This document shows positions 38,040 through 49,606 of a DNA stretch of 64,000 nucleotides, piece after piece (position 1 is the stretch's first letter; each line of letters starts with the position of its first letter). Source of the DNA: Incurvaria masculella (lineage: Eukaryota > Arthropoda > Insecta > Lepidoptera > Incurvariidae); assembly GCA_946894095.1 (NCBI GenBank), contig OX335653.1:5089001-5153000 (forward strand), written 5' to 3'. Position numbers and translations under genes: made by a program. The notes below the pieces were generated by a model that searched no databases, was not told the DNA's origin, and saw only the letters and a program-made list of their open reading frames with translations.

Positions 38040-39240
38040 ATTGTTACAACTAATATATTAATCTAGAATAAAATATTGGTAAATCATACTTTAGTTCGCA
38101 AATAAACCGACAATAATCTGAAAAAGATTAATTCCAAAAGGCAAAGAGCAACACATTACTCTAATGTTCTTGGAAGCCAGAACGAAACCCCGTGCTGTTT
38201 CTATACTTTTGACTGATGTACTAGTTTGCCTTTAATGTACCAACGTGATAAGGTACATTTTAGAAAGGACTTTCCTGCTGAGAATTCACCTTACGAATTC
38301 TTAATCTTGCGGCATTTACTTTTCTTGCCATAACATAAAAACGTGAAGGACGTTAATCAAAACAGACATGTCCGGCCGTGCTATTTTTGAAATTCTTTGC
38401 AATCGCCTGCAGCCAGCGATTAGCAATGCAATCGTAAACGCTCGAAAACAGCCAATTGCCGCCGGGCGCTGCTATCCAAACGTCCAAGACTTGGCTCCCT
38501 CCCTGGGCAACGTTCATCGACAAGACGACGACCGGTGAAAACGCGAATCGAATACGACAGTCAGCAAGCATGGTAGGACGGGAGTAGCGATTGAAAACCA
38601 TTCGTGTGGCGGCGGACACGAGTTAGTGAAAAACGTCTAACCGTAATTATAATACTGTTTAGATTCGATAGCGGTCGTCAAACATGTTTGAAAAGTTACG
38701 GCTTTTCACGTGGCGGGAGGTGATATTCTCCGACGTTTCGAGCTGATCGTTTCGAGCAGTCGGCTGCTGCGTACGGACGTAGCGGTTGCCACCTTGACAA
38801 CGGGCTGGAAATGTCGGAGGATGTCTCATTCACATCGTAAGTTTTCAAACATAACCGAATGTTCATTGCACTAAATAGCGTCCTGTGAAGTTCTTAAGGT
38901 ACCTGTACACGGGCAACTTAAGTGGCTCAACTTGCAGCAATCTCTGTCGGTTTCGTAGTCACGACAACATCCACCAATCTCCGGCAACATCGTTAATGGT
39001 CAAGTATAGAACCATTCATAGAGCAATTAATTGCCCGCATGTGGCGAGAAAATGCACATATACGTGGCAAGCTGATAAACATCTCACCGGCGACACGAAA
39101 AGTTTGTATGTAGAGCAATATCGCTGCATATCGCTGCCATAATCGCAGAAATGTATTGGGGTTGCTCTATATTGCTCCATCAATGTTTGCAAATAGTTGC
39201 CCAGCAATTAATTGCCTCAAAATTGCTGGGCAACAGTTGT
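38040..39240. other. Spacer left of the 39462 exon
   Basis: Mixed composition, moderately GC-rich at 38360-38830. No domain recognised in any frame. Confidence 0.35.
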
Positions 39241-39461
39241 CAAACAATTCAAGCATTCGGGAATATCAGTAGGTAAGCGAACGCTCTCGCCGTCGCTGCC
39301 GCTATTGTACGTAAAAAAATGGCAACGGCGCCGCCCCCATACAAGCTAGTTTCGGTTGCTACTCTCGTCCTTCCGTCCCTAACGACAGTAGAGTAACTGG
39401 CCAAGAAAGTCAACCGGGTGCTCGACGACCGGCGCAGCCGGCCTGGGGTGTGCGGGTGCGG

Positions 39462-39649
39462 TCAGGAGTGGTCGTGGTGGTCGTTGACGGCCACGATGAG
39501 CGTGCCGTGCGTGCGCACGGAGGCGCGGCAGAGGCTGTTGCGCGAGCACACCCAGCGCGCGCGCAGCGACGCCGACGACGTCTTCAGCCGGTAGCGCCGC
39601 CGGTTGTACAGCAGCAGCGGCTTGCCGCGACGCGACATCACGAACACGC
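39462..39649 (-). CDS. mod(mdg4): Compact FLYWCH alternative 3' exon ending in UGA-C
   Basis: The exon encodes 61 residues after a two-base split codon (GC, then GTG TTC). The acceptor is TTTGCAG ending at 39650 and the stop is TGA at 39462-39464. It is almost nothing but the finger: FVMSRRGKPLLLYNRRRY, a Lys-Thr-Ser segment, WVC, a second Cys six residues on in LCRASV, and DHHDHS at the end. The stop comes one residue after the His pair, shorter than usual. The stop is followed by C, and the same frame stays open for about 70 more codons, so a longer ancestral tail or readthrough is possible. Splice phase matches the other exons. Confidence 0.85.
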
Positions 39650-40604
39650 CTGCAAACGCGACGCGACATCTTAGCGACTGACCATACTCTCTCGCCCTTT
39701 CCATGTGCTGCAACGGCGACCTTTGCAAGCGCCGGCATTGGATTATGAAAATGAGAGGGATGCAGAAGATGCTTCTGCTCATTTCCATAATCTAATTTCA
39801 ATGCTTTTGTTGCGGTTGCGTGACGCAAGACCGATACCATATTGTGAACAAATGAAACCAACCTGAACATTTTTTCATGTCACCTGTCTGGTCTTACCAT
39901 ATTTAAGCAAAGATCTCAATCGAAGACCAAATTCATCGAAATCTTCTGATTTTAGCACATTACCAGACGGGACTCGATGACTGCAGTTTTCTTCGTAATC
40001 TTTAATTCAATACGGCTGCTTCCTGACCATAAAGAAGCGGGCTTTCACCCGAAATAGGATTAAAATGCGCCTCTTAATAAATAGCTACGTGTTTGTGTTG
40101 TGAAACATTATTGTTGTTATTCAAATGTCGTATATGCCTTTCTAATGCTCAACCCAGTGATTACGTAGTAATACGAGTATGTCGATGGTGTCCACTACAG
40201 ACCAATCAATCAGTTTGTGACGTAACATGTCTGGTTTTACCACCATAATAAGTGAAATGGGTTCGGAATAAGCTTTCCAGCGAATTTTTCTAAGTGGAAA
40301 TAAAAAAAATACAAAACAAATTACAAAAATAAAAAATGTTATAGTTCAAAAACAAAATTAATAAAAAAAAAGACGTGTGGCACTCGGGGACTGCCGTGGT
40401 AAAGCTATTGCATAGCATTTTGTATCAACTTATGCAATTATAATTATTTATTCATTTTATTTATGCAGTATTTCTTTTTCTTTGATATTAATTCAAGTTA
40501 CACTTTTTGAGCGTGGTGACCGATAAGAAAACATTTTTTTTTCTTTTATTAAATAAAATAAAAAGTTAATATTGTTTGAAATATTTTATTTATTTTACAA
40601 TACA

Positions 40605-40690
40605 TGTGGGTCCTAAAGTTGCGGGAAATACCAAGCCGTACTCCCCCCCCCCTTACCCGCCCCCCCCCCCCTGGTGTGAAGTAGCACTAC
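40605..40690. repeat. Repeat with long C runs (G-quadruplex prone)
   Basis: aaagttgcgggaaata followed by two long C runs. The complement of the same sequence is at about 56800-56870. An unrelated 15-base G run is at 36227-36241. Confidence 0.6.
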
Positions 40691-41359
40691 CGGCATCGCC
40701 CGTCGGAGTGGGGAGCGTGAGGTTTTTTTTCGTTACGGAATTTCTGGATTCGGTCCCCGCGCTCAAGGCCCTCGATAGAAGCTATGCAATAGCTTAAAAA
40801 TCATGTAAGAAATCAAAAGCAAAAATTGGCATATTCTTAATTTAAAAGTCATAACGTAAAAAAATCTGTGTAATTTTAAACTGTTTTGACCATAGAAATC
40901 GCGCGCATGCTAGGTCTATGGTTTTGACACGCAAAATAGAACACTGTTCGTTCAGTAAAAACAAAGCAAGGCGTTCGTCACACGAAGCGACAAAGCAAGC
41001 GCGACTATTCACAGCGAAGAGTAGTAGCGAACGGTCAGTTGCGATGAGCGACTTGAGTAGCGGCGAGCAGTCGCACCATTTACGAGGCGGTTACTAGTGT
41101 CAGCGACCGACTAGTCGCATCAAGAAGCAATTTTATTGTCACACGTAGCTACCTTCGTGCAACCAAAAGTCGGCTCGCATGCGGCTGTCTAGTATTATCG
41201 AGCATGTTGTCATACGAATCGTAGCTTCAATGAGCTCGTATGCTCCTGGCGAGAGAATAAAACACGTTCGCCGCGAGTAGCCGCGACTAGATTGTCGGAC
41301 GGGAATCGCTAAGTGTGATCAGCACACTTTACAGACAGTGACGCGCGGCATTGACAGCG

Positions 41360-41597
41360 TCAGCGGGAGCGCGCGTACCGGTCGTTCTGGCGCACGTACA
41401 GTCGTTTTGTCTGAAATCTATACACCGGAAATAGAGACAAATTTGAGATCTCTTTCTGACATGCTGACGTCAACCATAGAGTAAAAGGGACTTAGAAATA
41501 CCTTCTCTTTCCAGTGTATACATTTGATAAGTAACGACTGTACTTGCCGTCGCGCGTGAAGTAGTAGCTGGGCGGCGCGTGGATGCCGTTGCAGCAA
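41360..41597 (-). pseudogene. FLYWCH exon tail remnant split by a MITE
   Basis: Reading the minus strand, 41597-41544 encodes a stretch with IHAPPSYYFTRDGK, typical of the segment behind the His pair of a FLYWCH finger. The Tyr codon after it is interrupted by a 148-bp inverted-repeat element (41396-41543). Beyond the element the frame resumes as VRQNDRYARSR and stops at TGA (41360-41362). The body of the finger is not found upstream, so this is a dead fragment. Confidence 0.6.
41396..41543. mobile_element. 148-bp TA-inserted MITE in the FLYWCH remnant
   Basis: The ends are TACAGTCG and its complement CGACTGTA, with further inner inverted similarity (tatacaccgg against ccagtgtata). The insertion falls at a TA inside a Tyr codon, with TA at both edges, as for Tc1/mariner-type elements. 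The ends resemble the MITE at 37802-38039. Confidence 0.75.
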
Positions 41598-41599
41598 AC

Positions 41600-43000
41600 T
41601 GTTGCGAAACTAATCCCAATTGAGGTGGGATTCGTTTCCTCACCGCAAAGTGGAATGTCCGACGTCGGTACGCAAATGCATGCAGGGCCCGAGAGACAGC
41701 GTTGAGGAAGGCCTTCGTTTCAAGATGGCTCCATGGATATTAAGTAACAGAGGGCATGGTATATGTAATACTTTATTTAATCCATCCGAAAATAATCAAT
41801 TATAAGAATAAGAGTAGGTATATTAAAAAGTTTTTAAATACAATAGCTACCAATAGATGTATTTTGTTCATATGATAATAACATAACAAGAAAACATTTA
41901 CTCGAAACTATATTTTGTAGTATGAACGCTGTATCGCTTCATGGTGGCTTTTACCGATTTATAATAAAATATATAAATTTCATAGATAAGATTTTATTAA
42001 ATGAAAACTACGTATCTCTGATTGCGTTTTTTCTATTTAAAAATCCTATTTTACTACACGTAACTTCATACTCTAGCGATAAAATTATAAAACTCTTTAA
42101 TCTTATTTTTTTTCGATTGCTGTGTTTGCGTTCACATAAATATATTCATCTAACGTATACGTTAAAACTTTGAGCAAAACAAGTAGAGGAAACCATTTAA
42201 ATAATAAAAACGTATGTAAAAATAAATAAATCATTAAAAACAATAATTCAAATGATCTGCAAACAACCCATGGAGGATTTGATTTACGTTTTTAATCTAC
42301 ATACAATACAGTATCATACAATTTCTAGGTTAGTGATAAATTAAAATAAGCTTAATAAGAAGATTGCCAATAAATACGACCATTAGGCGTTTACATATCT
42401 ACATAATATATTACAGTTTTTACTTATCTCTATGACTTAGATTTTTTTTATTGAAATATGCTAAAAAACGGACTCGTTGTTTTACGCGACAACGTTAGTC
42501 GAGTATAGTTATATTAACCATTAACAATACAACACCTCTAGCAACAGCTACACATACATACAATAAGTAAACTTAGTTCGAACTGAGTGCGAGCTTCCAT
42601 AAAAATATTTCGTCTTTATGTCGCTCACATCTCTGCATACGAGTAGGAACTGTGGTGTGCGCGGGCACCGGCCACAGATGCGGTCCGATATAAGCGCTTG
42701 TGACCTTGTTGCCGCGCCGTTAGAACACATTGAGAAGAAGCACTCGGTGTAGTAGACGCGGTCCGGAGTGCGGACCGGTGTAGAGCGGACAGAGGCGCCC
42801 GGTGTAGAGCGAACAAGCGAACAGAGGAGCCCGGTTTAGATGTCGACACCAAGTGATTGAGTAAGGCCCCTCAATTGCAAGCCTAGGCCGTTCATTGTAA
42901 ATCAAATCTAAATTGTAATCAATATAACTTACGTTAACTTATGTAAGTCAAACAGGTTAAGGTTTTCTTTGTAGGGTCTTGTCACACAAAGCGAAAAACA
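41600..43000. other. Spacer with CGGTGTAGAGCG-like repeats
   Basis: Mostly AT-rich. At 42730-42840 a GC-richer patch repeats cggtgtagagcg-like units similar to the tail of the FLYWCH copies. It is too decayed to call an exon. Confidence 0.35.
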
Positions 43001-43001
43001 G

Positions 43002-43111
43002 TCACATGCACAGCTTGGGCTGGTTGCGGTACGCGTTGTGCGGCCGGTACAGGTAGCCGTTCAGCATCAGCTTCGGGTATCCCTTCTCGTTGTACACTAT
43101 CGATAGAGTCG
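43002..43111 (-). pseudogene. Third, truncated copy of the FLYWCH exon start
   Basis: It repeats VYNEKGYPKLMLNGYLYRP to NQPKL and then breaks off before the zinc-binding Cys pair. Like the second copy it lacks the original acceptor. It begins right after the TAG-containing end of the second copy, which shows a head-to-tail duplication. Confidence 0.75.
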
Positions 43112-43582
43112 CTAGTGGCGGCGGTGCGCGGGTCCCGCCGCCGCAGTCGGGTAGACCGAGGAGAAGCGCTCGGTGTAGATGCGGAAGAGGCTGCATCCAG
43201 TACGAGTGGTTGTGAGCGCCGCCGTGCACTGGTATAGTTCTTGCAATTCACGAAGTCTAGTGGGCTTTACTTGTGTTAAGCACGTATGTGCATGCGTGTC
43301 AAAGTGTGCGTAAGAGCGAACTCGGGTATGATTAGCATTTATATTTATTGTTTTTATGCTAACCATACACTTGATCTATCTTACGCGCACTTTGACATGC
43401 ATGCAGATACTTGTTTAACACAAGTAAAGCCCTGTAGACTTCGTGAATTGCAAGAACTATAGCGGTAGCGCGGCGCAGTACCACAGCAGCTTGGGCTGGT
43501 TGCGGTACGCGTTGTGCGGCCGGTACAGGTAGCCGTTCAGCATCAGCTTCGGATATCCCTTCTCGTTGCACACTACCGATGG
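43112..43582 (-). pseudogene. Decayed second copy of the 43723 FLYWCH exon
   Basis: This block repeats the exon from CNEKGYPKLMLNGYLYRP to LLWYCAA (43582-43461). It is then broken by a 224-bp MITE, and resumes with YQCTAAL and the LFRIYTERFSS tail to a TAG at 43112. The true acceptor is lost at the duplication junction. A two-base deletion beside the MITE and a deletion of about 40 bp also break the frame. Confidence 0.8.
43235..43458. mobile_element. 224-bp inverted-repeat MITE, TA target
   Basis: The two arms are about 80 bp each and nearly complementary (left start tagttcttgcaattcacg, right end its complement), with an AT-rich centre. TA flanks both sides (43233-43234 and 43459-43460), and the intact copy at 43799-43800 shows the empty site as a single TA. 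Confidence 0.85.
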
Positions 43583-43587
43583 AGTCG

Positions 43588-43722
43588 CTAGTGGCGCCGG
43601 TGCGCGGGTCCCGCCGCCCCGGGCGGGTAGAGCGAGGAGAAGCGCTCGGTGTAGATGCGGAAGAGGTCGCGCACGTGGGCGAGGTCGCGCACGCGCGTGG
43701 GACGCGCGCGCGACGGCTGCAG
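43588..43722 (-). other. Open 44-codon extension behind the UGA of the 43723 exon
   Basis: This segment is in frame with the finger, free of stops, and ends in TAG. Part of it, the LFRIYTERFSS and AAGPAHRRH blocks, is still recognisable in the degenerate copy at 43112-43190. The UGA context is UGA-C, the leakiest type known in Drosophila readthrough genes. Whether it is translated cannot be seen from DNA. Confidence 0.5.
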
Positions 43723-43922
43723 TCAGTGCGAGTGGTTGTGCGCGCCGCCGACCGCGACGATCTCGCGGTGGAACGTGCGCAGCACCGCCGTGCACTGGTA
43801 GCGGTTGCGGGCGGCGCAGTACCACAGCAGCTTGGGCTGGTTGCGGTACGCGTTGTGCGGCCGGTACAGGTAGCCGTTCAGCATCAGCTTCGGATATCCC
43901 TTCTCGTTGTACACTATCCGCA
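43723..43922 (-). CDS. mod(mdg4): FLYWCH alternative 3' exon with suspected premature UGA
   Basis: The exon encodes 65 residues after a two-base split codon (TG, then CGG ATA). The acceptor is GATGTTTCAG ending at 43923. The finger is canonical: VYNEKGYPKLMLNGYLYRP, an Asn/Gln-Pro segment, LLWYC, a second Cys eight residues on in YQCTAV, and AHNHSH. The stop is TGA (43723-43725) followed by C. The frame then continues without a stop for 44 codons (LQPSRARPTRV..., LFRIYTERFSS..., GPAHRRH) to TAG at 43588-43590. A decayed downstream copy has TGG where this exon has TGA, so the longer form is probably ancestral. The exon now is either truncated or read through. Its splice phase matches the array. 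Confidence 0.85.
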
Positions 43923-43929
43923 CTGAAAC

Positions 43930-45455
43930 ATCACGCAAACTGTTAGTCGGTGTCCACACGTGCACGTCGATCGATAGAACGTTGAAAATGCTCACATGAG
44001 GTATTTTTAAGAAACCTTCAATAAGTACATTATTGACACCAAACAATGAGCAGTCGTAATAGTGAAGTCACTAAACTAACTAAAACTGAGTTTATGTAAA
44101 GTGAAACCCTTTTTCCTGGCGATTTAAAACATTATTGATAAGACTTTTTAGGTGCCTCTACCTTTAAACCTTTCGTCCATTAAGCATCGAGAAACATTTG
44201 AACAATAATGTTTGGAAAAATAACGAGAAATTCGTTTCACTTCCCACAACTTTGATTGAATAAAATACTAATTTGGATCAACCGATATATTTACGTCTTC
44301 GCCTGCATTTATATTAATCAAGGGGGCTCGCTATATTGTATGTTGTTTCTTGTTGCTGCAACAAAGCATTAACATTACAATTTTTTTTTTTTCAAATATA
44401 CTTCAATAAATATTGTTACATGAAATACAGTATCTTTTTCAACAGTTTTCTTGACCATGTGCTGACCAAGTCTACATTTGAATCATCAAATAAAAAATAC
44501 ATGTTTCGACAGTTTGGTAGTAGCAAAGACAAGCAACAAATAAAAAGGAGACTACACAACTGTTTTCACAATTTTTAAGGCTCAGAAAACGAAAAAAAAG
44601 CAGTCAACATTTTCCTTGGTGGGTATTTGCTATAGTCAGCATGTATGTAAATACGTAGACTTGTCTCTATCATGTAAAAACAAATGTTTGAACTTAAGGC
44701 CTAAATTATAACATGCGACTATAGACACATATAAAACATAATTGATTTTTTTTATCTTTAAAAAATATATGAACATAGCCACTAAACATTCAATACATTC
44801 CAATAACGTCATAAAATATTTTACAAATAAGTGCACGACAACAAATGAGATTAATATTGTAGGCGGAAGCGAAAATTTAGTCAACATAAAATTACAATAC
44901 AATTTTAGTGAAAATTTAAACGTTTTAGTCACTACAAAAATTGATTTTATCATAAATTATGTCATGTTAAAAAATATATACGAAATAGCCACAGTTGTTT
45001 TCAATGTGAAACAAAGAAAATTCATCACCGAAATCAAATAAAGGGTAGGTACAAATTTAAGCCAAATACTTTGAAAATAAAACACACGAAACTAAATAAA
45101 ACGCTTTTAAAACTACGTTGTCTATGTGTTTTAGTTTCCGTTTAACATTTGTTTCGACATCATTTCTTGGCAAAATCCATTTCTTATGGACTGCATATTA
45201 TGTTAAGAGTATATTTAGTATCCTACAATAAACATATTATAATCATCTAATAAATAACAATTTTCGAACAGGTATCTTAGGCTGGCTTATTATCTACACT
45301 AGCTGTTACTACATTTCATAAGCTATGAATAGTTAGTTTACTTTTACGCTAAAATAATTTAAGACTACACTAGTTGGAGTATTGTTGTACCTACAAGGTA
45401 ACATCAGTCGTTTAACAAGGCCGAGCGGCAGGAATGCAATCATACACTAACCTAG
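43930..45455. other. AT-rich intron-like spacer
   Basis: No repeat ends or coding signals recognised. Confidence 0.4.
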
Positions 45456-45459
45456 ATTA

Positions 45460-45930
45460 ACCTGCATATGGAATTCTACCCCGTTAGACCCACACACATG
45501 GAATTCTACCCCGTTAGACCCATACACATGGAATTCTACCCCGTTAGACCCAAACGCATGGATTTCTAATCCGTTAGATCCACACACGTGGAATTCTACC
45601 CCGTTAGACCCACACACATGGATTTCTAACCCGTTAGATCCACACACGTGGAATTCTACTCCGTTAGACCATCACACATGGAATTCTACCCCGTTAGACC
45701 CACACACATGGATTGCTAACTCGTTAGACCCCCACACATGGAATTCTGAGCCGTTAGACCAAAACACATAAAATTCTACCCCGTTAGACCAACACACGGA
45801 ATACTACTCCGTTAGACCCACACACATGGATTTCTAACCCGTTAGACCCACAAACATGGATTTCTTCCCGGGTATATCCACACACATGGAGTTCTACCCC
45901 ATTAGACCTACATGCATGGAAGAAGGTGAG
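45460..45930. repeat. 30-bp minisatellite, about 15 units
   Basis: Units of 30 bp built on acacatggaattctacccc plus gttagaccc repeat head to tail with point changes and occasional one-base length shifts. The minus strand reads as repeated GSNGVEFHVC decapeptides over parts, but the length shifts break the frame. Confidence 0.9.
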
Positions 45931-46126
45931 TGTCCGTCCTCTACGCGGGCCTTCGAAGCCAGTACAGGATATAAATAGTATTGCACAAAATATAAGAGAG
46001 TATAACATCTGTTAGATCGGCTAGATTGTTCGCAGCGTCACTCTCCCGTCAGGTCGCGCGGTGGCGACTCGCTCAGAGGTGTCCGTTCCTCAGGAGCAAG
46101 TCCCTGAGCAGGAGGTGTCGCCACAC

Positions 46127-46464
46127 CTAGAACACGGCGGAGAAGGGCCCGACGCGCTGCGTCGGCGGCAGCGGTGGCGCGCCCGCCGGCGGCGCCAGCT
46201 TGTACTTGCCGGCGGGGTCCACGTCGAACCGGCGCGCCGAGTGCTTGGCCGCGCTGTACGTGCGCGCGTGGTTGTGCACCCCGCGGAAGTACACGAGCCG
46301 GCCGTCGCGCAGGCAGAGCGCCACCTGGCAGCGCTCCGCCTTCTGGTAGGAGCGGGCGCAGCGCCACGTGACGCGGCGCGGGTGCGAGCCGCCGTCCTCG
46401 TAGAAGATGTGCCCGTCGGCCACCAGGTGCAGGCCGCCGCGCGCCGACCGGATGTAGAACCAGC
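46127..46464 (-). CDS. mod(mdg4): FLYWCH zinc-finger alternative 3' terminal exon
   Basis: The exon encodes 111 residues after a two-base split codon (GC, then TGG TTC TAC). The acceptor is TGTGCGCAG ending at 46465 and the stop is TAG at 46127-46129. The finger is in residues 1-65: WFYIRSARGGLHLVADGHIF, an acidic Gly-rich turn, VTWRC, a second Cys ten residues on in ERCQVAL, and GVHNHARTY. The spacing between the two Cys is longer than in the neighbours. A tail of about 45 residues follows (DVDPAGKYKL, then Pro-rich). It lies 2.2 kb from the next FLYWCH exon on the left and 1.7 kb from the one on the right, the densest part of the array. Splice phase is the shared one. Confidence 0.85.
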
Positions 46465-46469
46465 CTGCG

Positions 46470-48200
46470 CACACACGCTGCGTCACTCCCTCCTCCGCCG
46501 CCGCCGCCACCCCGCACCAAGCTCTACAGCTCGCCGAGCCTACAAGCCGCGCTCTACCAGCGCTCTCTATCTGCTACTAGTGCCACTAAAGTACACGTAC
46601 TCACAGAACCCGACGAAACGCCGCCTTAAAATGCTAGCTTTGAGCGTCTTCATGGAAGGGACTTGCCTTGGTTTAGTGTTGAAAGGCTGAGTCTGAGAAT
46701 GTCAGTCTTTGTTTCACCAGGATCAGACTTGACATTCCTGCTACAAGAAACGAGAAAACGAATAATGATATAAGCATACCCACCTTCACACCTTACATAA
46801 TCAGACTCTTTACTGCGTTTTCAATATCCTCTTACACACCCTGAAATACATGTACACACATATTTATACACCCACTCACACCCTTACAGATACTCCGTCA
46901 CCCTCTTACATGCAAACACGTAGGTACACCCCAAAAACTTGATATTCTATTAAAAAAAATGTATTGTTAAACTATGTACATCTATATAACAAATAACATC
47001 GAAATATATAACCATTATTTCCTAAGTAACCTTTTATGTTACCATTACTGAGCAAGGTGGTGGCTGCAAACCAGCGGCTCTCGTCTTCCCGCGAGGTGAG
47101 TCGAGAGCACTATCGCTGAGCCTCTTTCCTTTTCTCTCAACATAAAATAAACGAAAGATAATGTATTCGATTCAAGTCTCTGCTACTTAAATTGTTAATT
47201 TTACACCTGTTTGCGCAATGTTTTTGATGCTCTGTATCTGTTTGTTTTATTTTGTATTTCTTGGGAGAATTTGAAATGAATTTGAATTTGAATTTGAATT
47301 TGAAGAAAGATGCCGAATTCTCAATGATACTATAAAATCAATCGAGTTATTACAAAACGTAATCATCATCTCTTTCATTCAAAAGGAAAATCCCAGTAAG
47401 TTTTTAAGTTTTCTTAAACCGTCATATGTTTGCCTTTAAACTAAATGTTTAGCCATTTTCGGTTGGTATTCGGCGTTTTTTTTTTGTTTATTGTTGTTGT
47501 GCATTTTACCATGATATACAAGAATGGAAAGAGAGTTAAGATTACTATCTGATAATGCTGTGGCATTGTTTTAAAGTTATTTCTCTGCAGTCAAAATTGC
47601 AACGATGAAACAGAAAATATTTTAAAAATACAGGGCTTAGTACACTTTAATTTACCTATAAATCTCATTCAAAATTCTCTTAAGTCAATCTATAAACACA
47701 TTCGTAGTTGGATTGCGCTTTTAACAATGTTTGTTTTGATGGACTTGTTTGTTGAATTCACACACATGTGCACGAAACATGGCATCAAGAACGCAAAAGG
47801 TAAATACGTTTAAATTCCAAAAATATATTAATCGCATACGATCTGAGTACTGCCAACCTTTTCGGCCATGGACACATTACATAGAAGTCGTTTCCAAATA
47901 CTTGTTTGGTAAGTTTTAGTGACTGATATTCCATCGCAAACAGCGGTCCCACCGGCGGGTACCGCTAGCGAATTGAATACATTTTAGTCACGGTACAGTC
48001 GGTAGTACCGCTAAAACGACTGGTTTAGAAGATAAAAATTGCATAAATATAAATATAAGTATGTGTAATTATTTACCCTATTTCTAACAACAATACCTAA
48101 AAAATTCAATTCATTCGTCTAGACCAGCCACCATGACCGAACTGTGAGCAAAATGACAATGAGGTGTGGACGTGTTCACACGCCCAGCCTCTTACTCACT
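46470..48200. other. Spacer between two FLYWCH exons
   Basis: It holds a CA-rich stretch (46790-46930) and a short gaattt microsatellite at about 47277-47305. Nothing else is seen. Confidence 0.4.
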
Positions 48201-48204
48201 CTAG

Positions 48205-48536
48205 CTAGAGCGTGTCGTGTTCCAAGCCGTAGTTCTTGAAGGCGCGCTTGAGGTAGAGGTCCGTGAGGAGTGCGGGCGCGCGGGGCATCGCCGCCCCCGC
48301 GTGGCTGTGGTGGTTGTAGGTGCCGAGCACGCGGTTCTCGGCGGTGGTCTGCACGCGCGCGTTGCACCCGCGGTAGTTGTGCGTCGAGCAGTACCAGTTG
48401 CGCAGGCCGCGGACGGTGGTCGACTTGTGATAGTAGGCGTGGCCCTCGAACCACATGAGAGGTTTCTTGACGGCGGCGCCGGGCAGCAGCGTCGCGCCGT
48501 CCGCGTCGACGCCGTCGCCGCCGCTGCTGAGGGCGC
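48205..48536 (-). CDS. mod(mdg4): FLYWCH zinc-finger alternative 3' terminal exon
   Basis: The exon encodes 109 residues after a two-base split codon (GC, then GCC CTC). The acceptor is GTGTGCAG ending at 48537 and the stop is TAG at 48205-48207. A Gly/Ala/Asp-rich lead of about 22 residues comes first. The finger follows: KKPLMWFEGHAYYHKSTT, RNWYC, a second Cys eight residues on in GCNARVQT, and YNHHSHA. The tail (ALLTDLYLKRAFKNYGLEHD) looks helical. The longer lead before the finger is unusual in this array. The AG and its phase are the same as in the other exons. Confidence 0.85.
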
Positions 48537-49247
48537 CTGCACACGATCGAACTCTATAGAGTCCGTGCGGAAAGAGAACCGGCGTGGCGTACAATGGAAC
48601 TAACAATAAGATTTTTACATGGCAACCCAACCCAGCCATCTGTCAAATGTCAAACTTCATTTTGTTTTGAGGCAGTTTTGTTTGTCGTGTTGTTTCTTTG
48701 TCGTTTTCTTGTGGTTTTTTATTAAAATCATGTCGAAAAGAGCCGTGTCGGCCACCGAAACCACGTTCTACTATTTTTCTTGATCTTGGAGTCGCGTTGA
48801 AACCAAAAGGTTGGCCAGTTTAATAGGTTTGTGTATGGAAGGATATTAACATGCCATGCCAATAATGCACATGTGTTTTTATTTTTAACAGACTTCAAAA
48901 AAAAAGGAGAAGGTTCTCAATTCGTTGGAATCTTTTTTTTATCTTAATAAAGACGAATAAAAATCATAAATTAGATTGTTTTCTCTCTATCCATATTATT
49001 TAATACGCAAAATTTGGTGAAGTCAGCAATGGCGAGTGCCATGCCAACGGTGTGGTTGAGTGCCCGTGGCAGCTAAAGCGTGGATAAATATGTTGGGAAA
49101 GGGCCGAGTGGCAGTGGGGCCGGGGGATATTCTCCTCACATAGTCGTCCCCTATAACCGCCTCTCATTCACTATGATTCTCCGACATTCATTACTGCAGG
49201 ATCAAGTTTTCGAAAAAGACATAAACGTGCAGACACAGCTATTTGTT

Positions 49248-49606
49248 GCCTGAGCCGGTAGTCTAAGTTGTCACCTAAATTGGCGTTACGGCAAACCGAT
49301 CGACTGGCGTTTTCAAATGTATGGAGAAATTGATGAGCGCGCGCAGCGGGCGTTAAGCGAACTAACATTTGCGAGTCCGAGCTTGATTTGACAGCTTACT
49401 CAACGTTGCCGTAAATACGTCGACGTTGCCGTTTACGTCCACTCCGCGTTTTCATACAAATCGGAAGTCCGCGTTTGACTTTGACAGCTTGAAGAAGTAA
49501 AACCACAGAATATCTAGCAAAAACTTGTATGGAGTTTGGAGAAAACGCCAGTCGATCGGTTTGCCGTAAACGCCAATTTCGGTGAGAACTCAGACTGCCC
49601 ACTCTG
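49248..49606. mobile_element. 359-bp TIR MITE (copy 2) nested in another MITE
   Basis: Same length and ends as the copy at 17834-18192. The flanks (aacgtgcagacacag on the left, ttagatatcagatatt on the right) match the middle of the TTAA element at 57898-58262, so it landed inside a relative of that element. Confidence 0.85.

Noticed and set aside
43461..43582. Second and third FLYWCH copies as functional exons
   Set aside because: In-phase AG exists at the joint but lacks a pyrimidine tract, and the domains are broken further on.
45460..45930. CRISPR-like array or repetitive protein gene
   Set aside because: Units are head-to-tail without unique spacers and vary in length, which breaks the frame; it is a minisatellite.
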